Below are positions 7,757 through 17,000 of a DNA stretch of 64,000 bases, piece by piece. This DNA comes from Alkalihalobacillus pseudalcaliphilus (lineage in GTDB: Bacteria > Bacillota > Bacilli > Bacillales > Bacillaceae_D). Every line of letters starts with the position of its first letter. The stretch's first letter is position 1. The notes under the pieces were generated by a model. That model worked only from the letters and a program-made list of their open reading frames with translations, searched no databases and was not told the origin of the DNA. The stretch covers positions 1 to 64,000 of the forward strand of contig NZ_JAQQWS010000003.1 of the NCBI RefSeq assembly GCF_028610675.1. The letters are read 5' to 3'. The translations under genes were made by a program, and so were the position numbers.

Positions 7757-9373
7757 TTATGATTCATTTTGGCTACTAGATATCGTCACCGGTAATTTCC
7801 CCTGGACTTCGCTTAATCCATAAATGACTCGTGCTGCGATTTGTAAGGCCGTTGTATGAAACTCATAGGTTGCTAGAAAAGCATCTACATATGGAAATAA
7901 TGAGCGATCATAAGGAACACGACAAGCAACGGCGACGATTTTTTTATTTAACGCAGAAAGTGCCTCAATATATCGCTGTTGCTGGGGCGATAAACTAGCA
8001 GAGACTGTTGCTATAATTAAAATGTCAGCCTGATTAGCTTGTTCTAGCAATCTGTCCAAAGCCTTCTCTGATTCTTCGATTGGAATCATAAAAGATTGAG
8101 CATTATCATCGATTTTTTGAATTTCTTCACTAAAGGCATGCATCTTAAAACGCCTGTCCTCGACCATTGTTAAGTAAGAATTCTCAGGGTAAACAACAAG
8201 CACACGTTCATTGCTACCAGCAGATAAAGGAAGTAATTGCTTATTTTCTACTAAAGTAATCCCTTGTTTCATAGCATGTATGGCCTTTTCCTGATGTTGC
8301 CTTGAACCAACAACGCTGGGGACTTCTAGTTGATTAACATTTTGTTCAGCCCACTTTAAATAACCATTCTTTAAAGATAAAACCCGTTGGTAGCTAGATT
8401 CAATCATGTCCTCGGTTAATTCACCCTGATCAAAAGCATGGTAGATTTCTTCGATTGCTTCATATTGAAGCTCTGGTAAATTCGAAATCATAATTAAATC
8501 AACACCCGCTTTAATCGCTTCAACAGCTCCACGGGCTGTACCAGTCGTCTTTGAGATCGCATCCATTTCAAGGCAATCGGTCGTTGTTACACCTCGAAAA
8601 CCTAACTGATTACGCAAAAGCTCCGTCATCACACTATACGATAAAGTTGCAGGGGTATGAGCTTTACTTTCTAATACTGGAAAATGAATATGTGAGGTCA
8701 TAACAATATCTGCACCAGCATTTATGCACACTTGAAATGGTTTTAGCTCTAATTCCGTTAACCGTTCCATCGTATGATTAATAGTTGGTAAAGCAAGATG
8801 TGAATCTACGATTGTATCACCATGTCCTGGGAAATGCTTAAGGGTTGAAATGACACCTGCTTTTTGTAAACCTTTCATCCATGAACGACTTAGCTGACTG
8901 ACACGGCAAGCATCTTCCCCAAAAGAGCGAACACCAATAACAGGATTGTTAGGGTTATTATTTACATCAACTGTTGGTGCTAAATTCCAATTAATCCCTA
9001 GTGCCTTTAACTCTTTCCCTGTTAAGAAACCAATCTCTTCGGCTAGTCCCTCATCATCTGCTGCACCTAATAACATCGCACCTGGAAAAACAGTCGTTCC
9101 TTCACCAAGACGCCTAACCGCCCCATTCTCTTGATCCGTACAAATAAATAATGGCTGCTGATGATTACATTGCTTAGCCCAAGCTTGTAACTTAGCCGTT
9201 AGAGCAAGAACCTCCTTTGGCCTTCCTATATTCCTACCAAATAAAATAACACCACCAATATGATATTCCTTAATAAGATCGGTGATTGCCGGAGAAAGTG
9301 ATGATGTTTGGTCTGCTTTAAAACCAAACACCATCATTTGTCCAATCTTGTATTTCCACTCTTTTGAAGGCAT
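7757..9373 (-). CDS. nagZ: Beta-N-acetylglucosaminidase NagZ (GH3), copy 2
   Basis: A 538-residue GH3 protein clearly paralogous to the 1618-3177 product. It has KHFPGHGDT plus VDSH (Asp/His dyad loop), TTTDCLEMDAIS (nucleophile region), FICTDQENGAVRRL and NWNLAPTVDVNNN. There is no signal peptide (MPSKEWKYKIGQMMVFGF), so a cytosolic enzyme acting on imported muropeptides is inferred. Its ATG overlaps the stop of the upstream ABC permease as TAATG, so it is the last gene of the murQ-importer operon. The paralogues may prefer different ends, GlcNAc-MurNAc versus GlcNAc-anhydroMurNAc, but nothing in the sequence decides this. Confidence 0.93.
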   Translation of the reverse strand: MPSKEWKYKIGQMMVFGFKADQTSSLSPAITDLIKEYHIGGVILFGRNIGRPKEVLALTAKLQAWAKQCNHQQPLFICTDQENGAVRRLGEGTTVFPGAMLLGAADDEGLAEEIGFLTGKELKALGINWNLAPTVDVNNNPNNPVIGVRSFGEDACRVSQLSRSWMKGLQKAGVISTLKHFPGHGDTIVDSHLALPTINHTMERLTELELKPFQVCINAGADIVMTSHIHFPVLESKAHTPATLSYSVMTELLRNQLGFRGVTTTDCLEMDAISKTTGTARGAVEAIKAGVDLIMISNLPELQYEAIEEIYHAFDQGELTEDMIESSYQRVLSLKNGYLKWAEQNVNQLEVPSVVGSRQHQEKAIHAMKQGITLVENKQLLPLSAGSNERVLVVYPENSYLTMVEDRRFKMHAFSEEIQKIDDNAQSFMIPIEESEKALDRLLEQANQADILIIATVSASLSPQQQRYIEALSALNKKIVAVACRVPYDRSLFPYVDAFLATYEFHTTALQIAARVIYGLSEVQGKLPVTISSSQNES

Positions 9374-10332
9374 TATTCCTTCACTCCTCCAAGTGTTAAT
9401 CCTTTAATAAAGTAACGTTGGAAAATTAAGAAGAAAATAATAATCGGTACTGCTGCCACCGTCGCCCCGGTCATAAGGAACTTAAAGCTTGTTAAATTGG
9501 CATCCTGTAATGTTTTTAAACCTGCTGGAAGTGTCATTAAGTCAACATCATTAATGACAATAATTGGCCATAGGAATGCGTTCCAAACCATTACAAAAGT
9601 AAAGATACCTAAGGTTACCATCGCTGGAATCGCCAGTGGCATAACAATTTTGAAAAATATCTTCCACTCGCTTGCCCCGTCAATTGTCGCCGCCTCTATG
9701 AGCTCATCTGGTATCGACAGAAGGAATTGCCGCATCAAAAATACACCAAAAGCTGCCGCAAGATTCGGTAAAATTAAAGCTAAATGCGAGTCAAACAATT
9801 GTAAGTTTTGTACTATGATAAAAGTAGGTACTAAGGTTACTTGCTCTGGTATCATCATTGTCGCAATAATAATCCAAAATATAATCCATTTCCCAGGAAA
9901 ATTCTTTTTGGCAAACACATACCCCGCCATCGTATCAAAGAGAACAATTAAGGCGGTCGTCACCACCGCTATATATATACTATTAAAGAGCCATTTCATA
10001 ATAGGCGTTGTGGTAAAGAGTCGTGTAAATGAACTAAATGTTTTCTCAACCACTTCATCCATTAAATCTGCATGGACTTGAGCCTGCTCCATATCGCCTG
10101 CTTGTTCAGCAGCTCTTTTTTTCTGCCACTGTGAGTAATACTCCGTAATACCAACCGGATACAGTTTTGGAGGTGTTGATTCTACATACGAAATAGGGCG
10201 GTCCATTTCCTCATTTTGATAACTAGGTAATTGTAAAGCAGTCGTAAAAACCCAATATAGTGGTAAGAGGGAGATGACCGCTATGATAGATAAGATGAAA
10301 ATACTAAATGGTTTTTTTAATTTTGACAGCAT
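9373..10332 (-). CDS. Carbohydrate ABC transporter permease, MalG type
   Basis: A 319-residue inner-membrane permease with several hydrophobic helices and the cytoplasmic EAA loop EAATIDGASEWKIFFKIVMP, which docks the ATPase. An extended, charged segment of about 75 residues after the first helix (roughly 30-105) is longer than in typical MalG proteins and would face outside. It ends KGLTLGGVKE, usual for this class. It is 15 bp from the MalF-type gene and overlaps nagZ. No ATPase is encoded in the cluster; many Bacillus sugar importers use a shared MsmX ATPase, which probably applies here. Confidence 0.93.
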   Translation of the reverse strand: MLSKLKKPFSIFILSIIAVISLLPLYWVFTTALQLPSYQNEEMDRPISYVESTPPKLYPVGITEYYSQWQKKRAAEQAGDMEQAQVHADLMDEVVEKTFSSFTRLFTTTPIMKWLFNSIYIAVVTTALIVLFDTMAGYVFAKKNFPGKWIIFWIIIATMMIPEQVTLVPTFIIVQNLQLFDSHLALILPNLAAAFGVFLMRQFLLSIPDELIEAATIDGASEWKIFFKIVMPLAIPAMVTLGIFTFVMVWNAFLWPIIVINDVDLMTLPAGLKTLQDANLTSFKFLMTGATVAAVPIIIFFLIFQRYFIKGLTLGGVKE

Positions 10333-10347
10333 ACTGATCCCCCCTCT

Positions 10348-11268
10348 CTATTTATCCTTCATGAGTCTAAATTGAGCGATAGCAAAGCCCATTAAGATGA
10401 AAAATAAAATCACCGATTGAGCTGAAGCTAAGCCGAAATTAAAGTCTCTGAAAGCTGTTTTATAAATAATGTGGACAATCGTTTCCGTGGCATTACCCGG
10501 ACCTCCACCTGTCATCATAATAATTTGCGTAAATACTTGGAACGAACCGATCGTACTGATAATGATTAAATATAGTGTCGTTGGTTTTAACATCGGTAAG
10601 GTAATACGCATAAATTTTTGATAAGGGGTAGCCCCGTCAATATCAGCTGCTTCATATAATGAAGGATTAATATTATTCATAGCCGCCAAATATATGATAA
10701 TCCCTGAACCTGGAGGTATAAGTATCGACATAATCATTAATGCTGGTAACGCCGTCGAGGATTGAGCTAACCAGTTCACCGGCTCAAATCCAAAAAACTC
10801 TATTATGTAGTTAAATATACCGAAACGATAGTTATACATCCAACGCCAAACCATCGCAATAATAACCATGGACGTAACCGTTGGCAAGTAAAAGGCAGAA
10901 CGGAAAAATGTTTGTGAAATCCTACCTAATGGATGAATCATCGCAGCAATTACGAGTGCCGTAATAATAAAAGCCGGAACCGTTACTACCGTATATAATA
11001 AGGTGTTCATGACAGCTTTACGGAAAACCTCACTTTGAAAGGCATCGATGTAATGCTTGAAGCCAACATAATCAATATTAAAAACGCCACGATCCTGAAA
11101 CGAAATAACAAAAGCCCAAACAATTGGAATAAACATAAAAACAGTAAAAAATATCAGCTTAGGCATTAAAAATAGATAAGCTATTTTGTTCTTTTTGATT
11201 CGCTCCCATAACGATTTCTTCGGAACGATTATTTTTTCAGATGTATTGATTTGAGGTTGATTTTCCAT
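10348..11268 (-). CDS. Carbohydrate ABC transporter permease, MalF type
   Basis: A 306-residue membrane protein with six predicted helices and the EAA loop EAADIDGATPYQKFMRITLP. It pairs with the MalG-type protein to form the import channel. I start it at the ATG at 11268 (MENQPQ...), which has GAGGAA upstream. A TTG 12 bp earlier is too close to its ribosome site. Flanking murQ and nagZ genes point to muropeptide or GlcNAc-MurNAc(-anhydro) sugars as cargo. That is inference from context, since permeases do not reveal substrate. Confidence 0.92.
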   Translation of the reverse strand: MENQPQINTSEKIIVPKKSLWERIKKNKIAYLFLMPKLIFFTVFMFIPIVWAFVISFQDRGVFNIDYVGFKHYIDAFQSEVFRKAVMNTLLYTVVTVPAFIITALVIAAMIHPLGRISQTFFRSAFYLPTVTSMVIIAMVWRWMYNYRFGIFNYIIEFFGFEPVNWLAQSSTALPALMIMSILIPPGSGIIIYLAAMNNINPSLYEAADIDGATPYQKFMRITLPMLKPTTLYLIIISTIGSFQVFTQIIMMTGGGPGNATETIVHIIYKTAFRDFNFGLASAQSVILFFILMGFAIAQFRLMKDK

Positions 11269-11302
11269 CTCGTTCCTCAACTCCTAACTACATTTAATAA
11301 GT

Positions 11303-11340
11303 AAAAGCTCTTCCCTCCTTTTTTGGAAAGAAGAGCTTCA
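11303..11340 (-). terminator. Intercistronic hairpin between binding-protein and permease genes
   Basis: AAGCTCTTC (11305-11313) pairs perfectly with GAAGAGCTT (11330-11338), followed on the minus strand by a short TTTT. It sits between the solute-binding protein and permease genes. Such partial terminators are commonly placed to keep binding protein above permease level and to stabilise the upstream mRNA. Confidence 0.7.
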
Positions 11341-11373
11341 ATTTCATAAAACCCTTTAGACTTAAGCGTTCAA

Positions 11374-12693
11374 TTAATCCATAATACTCTCAACTTGTGA
11401 TCTTGCATCTTCTAAAGCTTGTTGAGCAGTTTTTTCTCCATTAGCCGCTAGCTGTAACTGTCCTTGAATCACTTCATCAATTCTTGCCCAGTCAGGATGA
11501 CGAGGAACTGGTACAACTTGTTCAGTTAATTCTTGTGCAGCTGCCATACCCGGATTGTCTGCAAAAGGATCCATATCAGCTGCTGAAATCCGTGCTGGGA
11601 ATGTACCATAATTTTGAGCTGTAACATATTGCTCATCTGTACTAGATACATGCTTTAAGAATTCACCAACCATTTTCTTCTTTGCTTCATCTTCACCTTG
11701 GTTAAACATAACATATCCACCGACTCCACCGATTGTGACAGGCTCACCTGTATCACCTGTTGGATATTCAGCAACCATAAAATTCATTTCATATTCCTCT
11801 GTTTGTATTGAATTAATAGCCCATGTTGCCCACGGTTGAACAGCAACCGTTCTTTGAGCTAAGTTAGCAAATGCTTGGAATGTACCTCCAACGTCATTAC
11901 TACCCATCTCAACTGGAGCTGCTTCATATTCAAACTTTAAATCAAGTAACTTCTGTAAACCACTAATAGCTTCTGGAGAATCAAACGTATACTCGGTTAA
12001 ATCCTCATTTAATGGATAACCACCGTCCATAAATAAGAATGGCCACGCTTCATAGTATCCAGGCATAATATATGTGGAGAACCCATAGACGCCATCACCC
12101 GTTAACGCTTCCATTTTTTCTACAAACTCATCGTATGTCCACCGGCCATCAACTGGTGGTTCAACACCTTTTTCTTCAAAGATATCTAAGTTTAATAGAA
12201 GTGTTTGCACACTAATGGAAGTTGGCACGCCATAAATGTGACCATCATGCTCATAGGCTTCTACCGCATTTGGTAAAAAGTCTGCCCACTCCTCTTCGGT
12301 AAAAAGATCATCTGTGCTTTCGATGACACCATCTTCAATATGGTTCAAACTAATTGTTCCACCACTAATATCGATTGGAGCAATATCAGGCCAGTTCTTT
12401 CCAGCAATTGCTACACTCAAACTATCCCCGAGTTCTGCCCACGGCTGTTGAACGAGTTCAACCTCCACGCCTGGGTACTTCTCTTCAAATTCCGCCACTT
12501 TCTCTTCCATCCAATGGAATTTGTTTTCACTCTCATCTTCCCAACGGGGACCATCCCAAACCGTAATCTTACCTTCCCACTCTTCCCAATTGTCAACATC
12601 TGTTGAAGAAGAGTTATTTCCCCCACAAGCTGTTAACGCTGTTAGACCTACAATAACAGCACCTGCAATAATTGACTTTTTAAATCTTTTCAC
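11374..12693 (-). CDS. Extracellular sugar-binding lipoprotein of the ABC importer
   Basis: A 439-residue family 1 extracellular solute-binding protein. The signal peptide ends in the lipobox LTAC (KRFKKSIIAGAVIVG then LTALTACGG), giving a diacylglyceryl-Cys anchor, then ITVWDGPRWEDE and EEKYPGVEVELV, typical first strands of this fold. I start it at the GTG at 12693, which has AAGGGGG 8 nt upstream. Upstream in-frame ATG codons would add a non-signal-like tail. It lies 71 bp after murQ. In this setting it probably captures peptidoglycan-derived amino sugars. Confidence 0.9.
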   Translation of the reverse strand: MKRFKKSIIAGAVIVGLTALTACGGNNSSSTDVDNWEEWEGKITVWDGPRWEDESENKFHWMEEKVAEFEEKYPGVEVELVQQPWAELGDSLSVAIAGKNWPDIAPIDISGGTISLNHIEDGVIESTDDLFTEEEWADFLPNAVEAYEHDGHIYGVPTSISVQTLLLNLDIFEEKGVEPPVDGRWTYDEFVEKMEALTGDGVYGFSTYIMPGYYEAWPFLFMDGGYPLNEDLTEYTFDSPEAISGLQKLLDLKFEYEAAPVEMGSNDVGGTFQAFANLAQRTVAVQPWATWAINSIQTEEYEMNFMVAEYPTGDTGEPVTIGGVGGYVMFNQGEDEAKKKMVGEFLKHVSSTDEQYVTAQNYGTFPARISAADMDPFADNPGMAAAQELTEQVVPVPRHPDWARIDEVIQGQLQLAANGEKTAQQALEDARSQVESIMD

Positions 12694-12764
12694 AAGAATC
12701 CCCCTTACTTGCTTCATGATTATATTTAATTCCAATAGAAGAAATTCTACTGGAAGTAATACCA

Positions 12765-13679
12765 TTAATGATGTGCTTGAGCACGTTCGATTGCTTTCCT
12801 AACAAACCCTTCACTCTGCTGTAATAATAGTAATGCTTGCTGATAGTCAACATTGCCTTTTATCATAACAATCGCTGCTTTTACATCGCTATTCGCTTGA
12901 TTAAGACTTGTTTCAGCCACTTCTTCTCGTGCTCCTGTCACACTCATGACAATGTTTTTAGCTCGCTCTTTTAACTTTACATTACTTGCATTTAAATCAA
13001 CCATTAAATTTTCATAGACCTTACCAAGCTTAATCATCGTTGTTGTTGATAACATATTGAGAACCATCTTATGAGCAGATGCCGCTTTTAACCTTGTTGA
13101 ACCTGTTAATACTTCCGGCCCTACCAACACCTCAATTGCAATCTGAGCGATGTCACCTAATTCAGAATTTTGATTAGCTGTTAGAGCTATCGTTGTTGCA
13201 CCTAAGGAATTAGCATATTCAATCCCACCATATACATAAGGCGTACGACCACTTGCTGCAATACCTACTAGTGCGTCCCCTTTTTGAAAGTTTGCTTTTT
13301 TTAAATCATTCTTACCTTCAAAAGGATTATCCTCTACGCCTTCTACAGCGGTGATGATTGCTTTAGTTCCACCTGCCATAATTCCTTGCACTAGACTTGG
13401 CTCCGTCCGAAATGTCGGTGGACATTCTGACGCATCAATGACACCAAGCCGACCGCTCGTTCCAGCACCAAGGTAAAATAATCGCCCGCCGTTTTTCAAA
13501 GCTTGATAGATTTCATTCGTCGCTTGTTCGATTTCAGGCAAACACTTTTGAACAGCTAAAGCAACACCTTGGTCTTCCTTATTCATTAGTTGAATAATTT
13601 CCAAGGTTGAAAGCTGATCAATATTAACCGTTTGTTCATTCCTCTTTTCTGTCATTAAAGCGGAAAGGTCAAGTTCCAT
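12765..13679 (-). CDS. murQ: N-acetylmuramic acid 6-phosphate etherase MurQ
   Basis: A 304-residue SIS-fold etherase that cleaves the D-lactyl ether of MurNAc-6-phosphate to give GlcNAc-6-phosphate and D-lactate. Family blocks include RLFYLGAGTSGRLGVIDASECPPTF (sugar phosphate site), IAGG-like QGIMAGG, EDNPFEGKNDL, GIAASGRTPYVYGG and STRLKAASAHKMVLNMLST. The length is normal. The ATG at 13679 follows GGTGAT, a good ribosome site. It is first in the operon murQ-binding protein-permease-permease-nagZ. In B. subtilis murQ is followed by murR and the PTS gene murP; here an ABC importer takes that place. Confidence 0.97.
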   Translation of the reverse strand: MELDLSALMTEKRNEQTVNIDQLSTLEIIQLMNKEDQGVALAVQKCLPEIEQATNEIYQALKNGGRLFYLGAGTSGRLGVIDASECPPTFRTEPSLVQGIMAGGTKAIITAVEGVEDNPFEGKNDLKKANFQKGDALVGIAASGRTPYVYGGIEYANSLGATTIALTANQNSELGDIAQIAIEVLVGPEVLTGSTRLKAASAHKMVLNMLSTTTMIKLGKVYENLMVDLNASNVKLKERAKNIVMSVTGAREEVAETSLNQANSDVKAAIVMIKGNVDYQQALLLLQQSEGFVRKAIERAQAHH

Positions 13680-13708
13680 ATAATCACCAAATTTCTGTAG
13701 ATGTGTAA

Positions 13709-13757
13709 TGAAATTTCATTTTTATTTTATATTATATTTTTTGAAACGAGATTTCAA
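13709..13757 (-). promoter_or_regulatory. murQ promoter with overlapping RpiR/MurR-like palindromes
   Basis: On the minus strand TTGAAA (13752-13757) and TAATAT (13729-13734) are 17 bp apart, a strong sigma-A promoter. The inverted repeat TGAAA-N5-TTTCA (13742-13756) overlaps the -35 and spacer, and a perfect palindrome TGAAATTTCA lies just downstream (13709-13718). RpiR-family regulators often bind TGAAA/TTTCA-type palindromes, so these are likely repressor sites. The regulator is not adjacent; an RpiR protein is encoded at 62453-63325. Confidence 0.75.
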
Positions 13758-13837
13758 TACCATTTTCGAATTTTTTTGATTTTTTTCAAATATTTTTGAT
13801 CAAGTGTATCAATTTGTCGAAAAAAATCTTTGATAAC

Positions 13838-13859
13838 TAGAACTATGTCGTTAGTTCTA
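13838..13859. promoter_or_regulatory. Perfect inverted repeat between divergent murQ and SpoIID-like genes
   Basis: TAGAACTA (13838-13845) and TAGTTCTA (13852-13859) are perfect 8-bp arms with a 6-base centre. The position between the two divergent promoters suits an operator. The cognate protein is unknown. Confidence 0.5.
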
Positions 13860-13928
13860 CTTTCATGGATACTCATATAGGACTAAAATAATATTTTGTA
13901 AAAATTGCGTATTTTATGAAATATTGTG

Positions 13929-13957
13929 TTGAAAATTCCAAATTGTCAACTTATAAT
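13929..13957 (+). promoter_or_regulatory. Sigma-A promoter for the SpoIID-domain gene
   Basis: TTGAAA (13929-13934), a 17-bp spacer and TATAAT (13952-13957) form a near-consensus vegetative promoter 71 bp upstream of the start codon. This suggests vegetative expression instead of sporulation-only expression of a SpoIID-type protein. Confidence 0.75.
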
Positions 13958-14028
13958 GAGTTCCAATCGGACAGAAAGGGGGATGTGTATTACTTAGGTC
14001 AATAAACTATAATTAAAGGAGGATTTAA

Positions 14029-17000
14029 ATGATTAAGAAAGCGTTAACAAAATTAATGTATGGATTTCTTATTTTTGTTTTATTATTTGCCCATATGCCC
14101 CACGCTTTTGCAAGTGAACCTTCTTCAGATAACAACACTACGAATGATTATCAAGAAAAAATCATGTCAAGAGATTCGAATAAGTTAGAATTAGAATTAC
14201 AAGGAAAGCTATCCCTTGCCTCAGATTATACCGTTTTTCGAATTAAAAACGGACAACCCCAAACAGCCTCCTATTCTGAAGTACGCGTAGGAGCTGAAAA
14301 CGTCGTAGTCACAGTCAATACTCAAAGAGAGATTGAGACAATTAAGATTTACGGTGATACTCCTATTGAAAACATCCGAGTCGGTATACATAATACAGGT
14401 TTTGTTTCACTCGATCATGACCAATTTCAAGCTAACTCTTCAGCCGGTTTGAAAGTCAGTGATAAAAAAGGGAATGAAAGTTTTGACATTCCCGCTAATG
14501 AAAACGTAACGATTCAACGTAATGGTGCAAAATTAACCGTACTTCAAGGTGATGAAACAATCTATGAAACTGAAAATCGGTTGTATGTTCATTCCCTTGA
14601 TGAAGAAGCAAAAGTTACGGTAGCTTCACACCAAAGAAATTATGGTGCACCTAGTTATCGTGGATTCTTTGAAATAACTGCTTCCACAAATGATAATAAG
14701 CTCCGCGTCCTTAATGATGTTAATTTTGAGCAGTATTTATACCAAGTAGTACCGAGTGAAATGCCTGCTAGTTTTGGTGAAGAGGCTTTAAAAGCACAAG
14801 CCGTTGCTGCTCGTACCTACGCATTAAATAATTTCTTCTCAACTTCCCATGTAGCAAATGGTTATCAAGTGGTAGATAGTGTTTTGAGCCAAGTGTATAA
14901 CAATGTCAATGAAAATGAAATAACTACCCGAGCCGTTGATGCGACTAAAGGTGAGGTCATGCGAAGTAATGGTCAATTAATTGATGCTCGCTTTTATTCA
15001 ACTTCAAGCGGATATAGTCAAACCAAACACGAAACATGGGCAGAAGGTGATGGTACTTACCCAAGTGCTATTGTCCCTTATTTAATGGCAGAGACTCATA
15101 TCTATGATCCTGAGACGATGGAACCGATTGAATTTGACACATCCAATGATGAAGAAATGGAACAATTTTTCCGTGATTTATCTTTACGTGGATATGGGGA
15201 TGACTCTCCTTTACATCGTTGGAAAATAGAACTAACAGCAGAAGAATTAACGAACACTTATAATAGCAATTTAGCAACACGTTATCATGCTGATCCTAAG
15301 TTCGTATTGACGTTGGATGAAAATGACGAATTTGTATCCAAACCAATACCAGCGGAAGGGATTGGAGAGCTATTAAGCTTAGTGGTTGCTAAACGTGGTG
15401 ATGGTGGTGCAGCGACAGAACTTATTATTGAAGGTACAACAGGCACCTATAAGCTAATTAAAGAATTTAATATTCGTTTCACTACTAGCTTAACTGCCGC
15501 ACACTTAGGAACTGAAAATGCCACGATACACCTAGCACCAGGAGGCAGTGAAGATTACAGCTCTACACGGAATAATCTTGGTACACTCCCTTCCTCTTCC
15601 TTTGTGTTAGAGCACACTTTCACGGATGATAACGAACTAGAAACGATCACATTTTACGGTGGTGGTTTTGGTCACGGGGTTGGTATGAGTCAATACGGAG
15701 CTGGTGACTTAGGGAAAAGGCTTGGCTGGAGTTATCAAGAAATTCTAGAACTCTATTATCAAGATATCGATTTGGATTATATCTATGATGCCGTTATAGA
15801 AGAACCTCCAACCGTACCACCCGTCGAAGAACCTGTTGAAACTAGTTTTCAAGAAAGAATTATGTCCAAAACTAGTTCTTCGCTTGAGTTAGAGCAGCAA
15901 GGAACACTTCAACTCGCTTCTGACCTTCAAGTAATACGTATTGTTAAAGATACAGAAGTGCCGGCGACTTATGCGGATGCTCGTGTTGGTGCTGAAAATG
16001 TAACTGTTCATATTAATGATGCTGGTGAGATATTCTTAATAGAAATAGACGGACCTACTCCTGTTGAAAATATGCGTGTCGGAATTATGAATCAAGGCTT
16101 CGCTTCCATTGATCATGATATATTCAGTGTCCATTCTGAACAAGGATTGATTCTTACAGATAAAAAAGGTGAGGAATCCCTTTCTATTCCTGCCGATCAA
16201 GAAGTAACGTTTACCGTTTCTGATCATACGATTTCGGTTGAATCTGGTGGACAAGTCCTATACGAAAGTCAAGAACGCTTATATGTTGAAGCACATTCAG
16301 AGCAAGAAGAGGCACATATCCTTCAATCTAGTGAACCTACACTTACAGTAACGTCCTTCACTAGAGCACAAGGCATTCCTCATTATCGCGGTATTTTTGA
16401 AATAACTGCATCACCGACAGGTGGCAAACTACGAGTGATCAACGATGTTAATTTTGAAGAATATCTCTTTCAAGTTTTACCAAGTGAAATGCCTGAATTT
16501 TTCGGATTAAATGCTTTAAAAGCTCAAGCAGTAGCTGCGAGAACTTATGCCTTAAGTGATTATTTCAGCAATCGCTTCACAGCTGATGGTTACTTTGTTA
16601 ATGATAGTGTTTTAAGCCAAGTCTATAACAATAGTGCAGAAAATTCGACTTCTACACAAGCCGTCTTAGAAACAAGCGGTATTGTGATGGTAGATGAAAA
16701 CGAGCGATTGGTTGATGCCCGCTATTATTCTACATCTAGCGGTTTTGGTGCTTCTAAACATCAAGTTTGGTCTGAGGCAGATGGCTCATTCCCTGGTGTA
16801 GTCACTCCATATTTAATCTCACAAAGCCATACATTTGACCCAGATAATCCAGGTCAAATGTTAGAGATTGATACGTTAGATGAGGAAGTCCTTAATGCGT
16901 TTTATAAAGATTTATCTTATGAGTCTTATGATGGTGAATCTTGGTACTTCCGTTGGATGGTCGGTCTTTCTCATGAAGAGCTAGCTAATACAATTAATGC

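Noticed and set aside
13741..13757. cre site at the murQ promoter
   Set aside because: The sequence does not fit WTGNAANCGNWNNCA in either direction; the TGAAA/TTTCA symmetry fits an RpiR-type site better.
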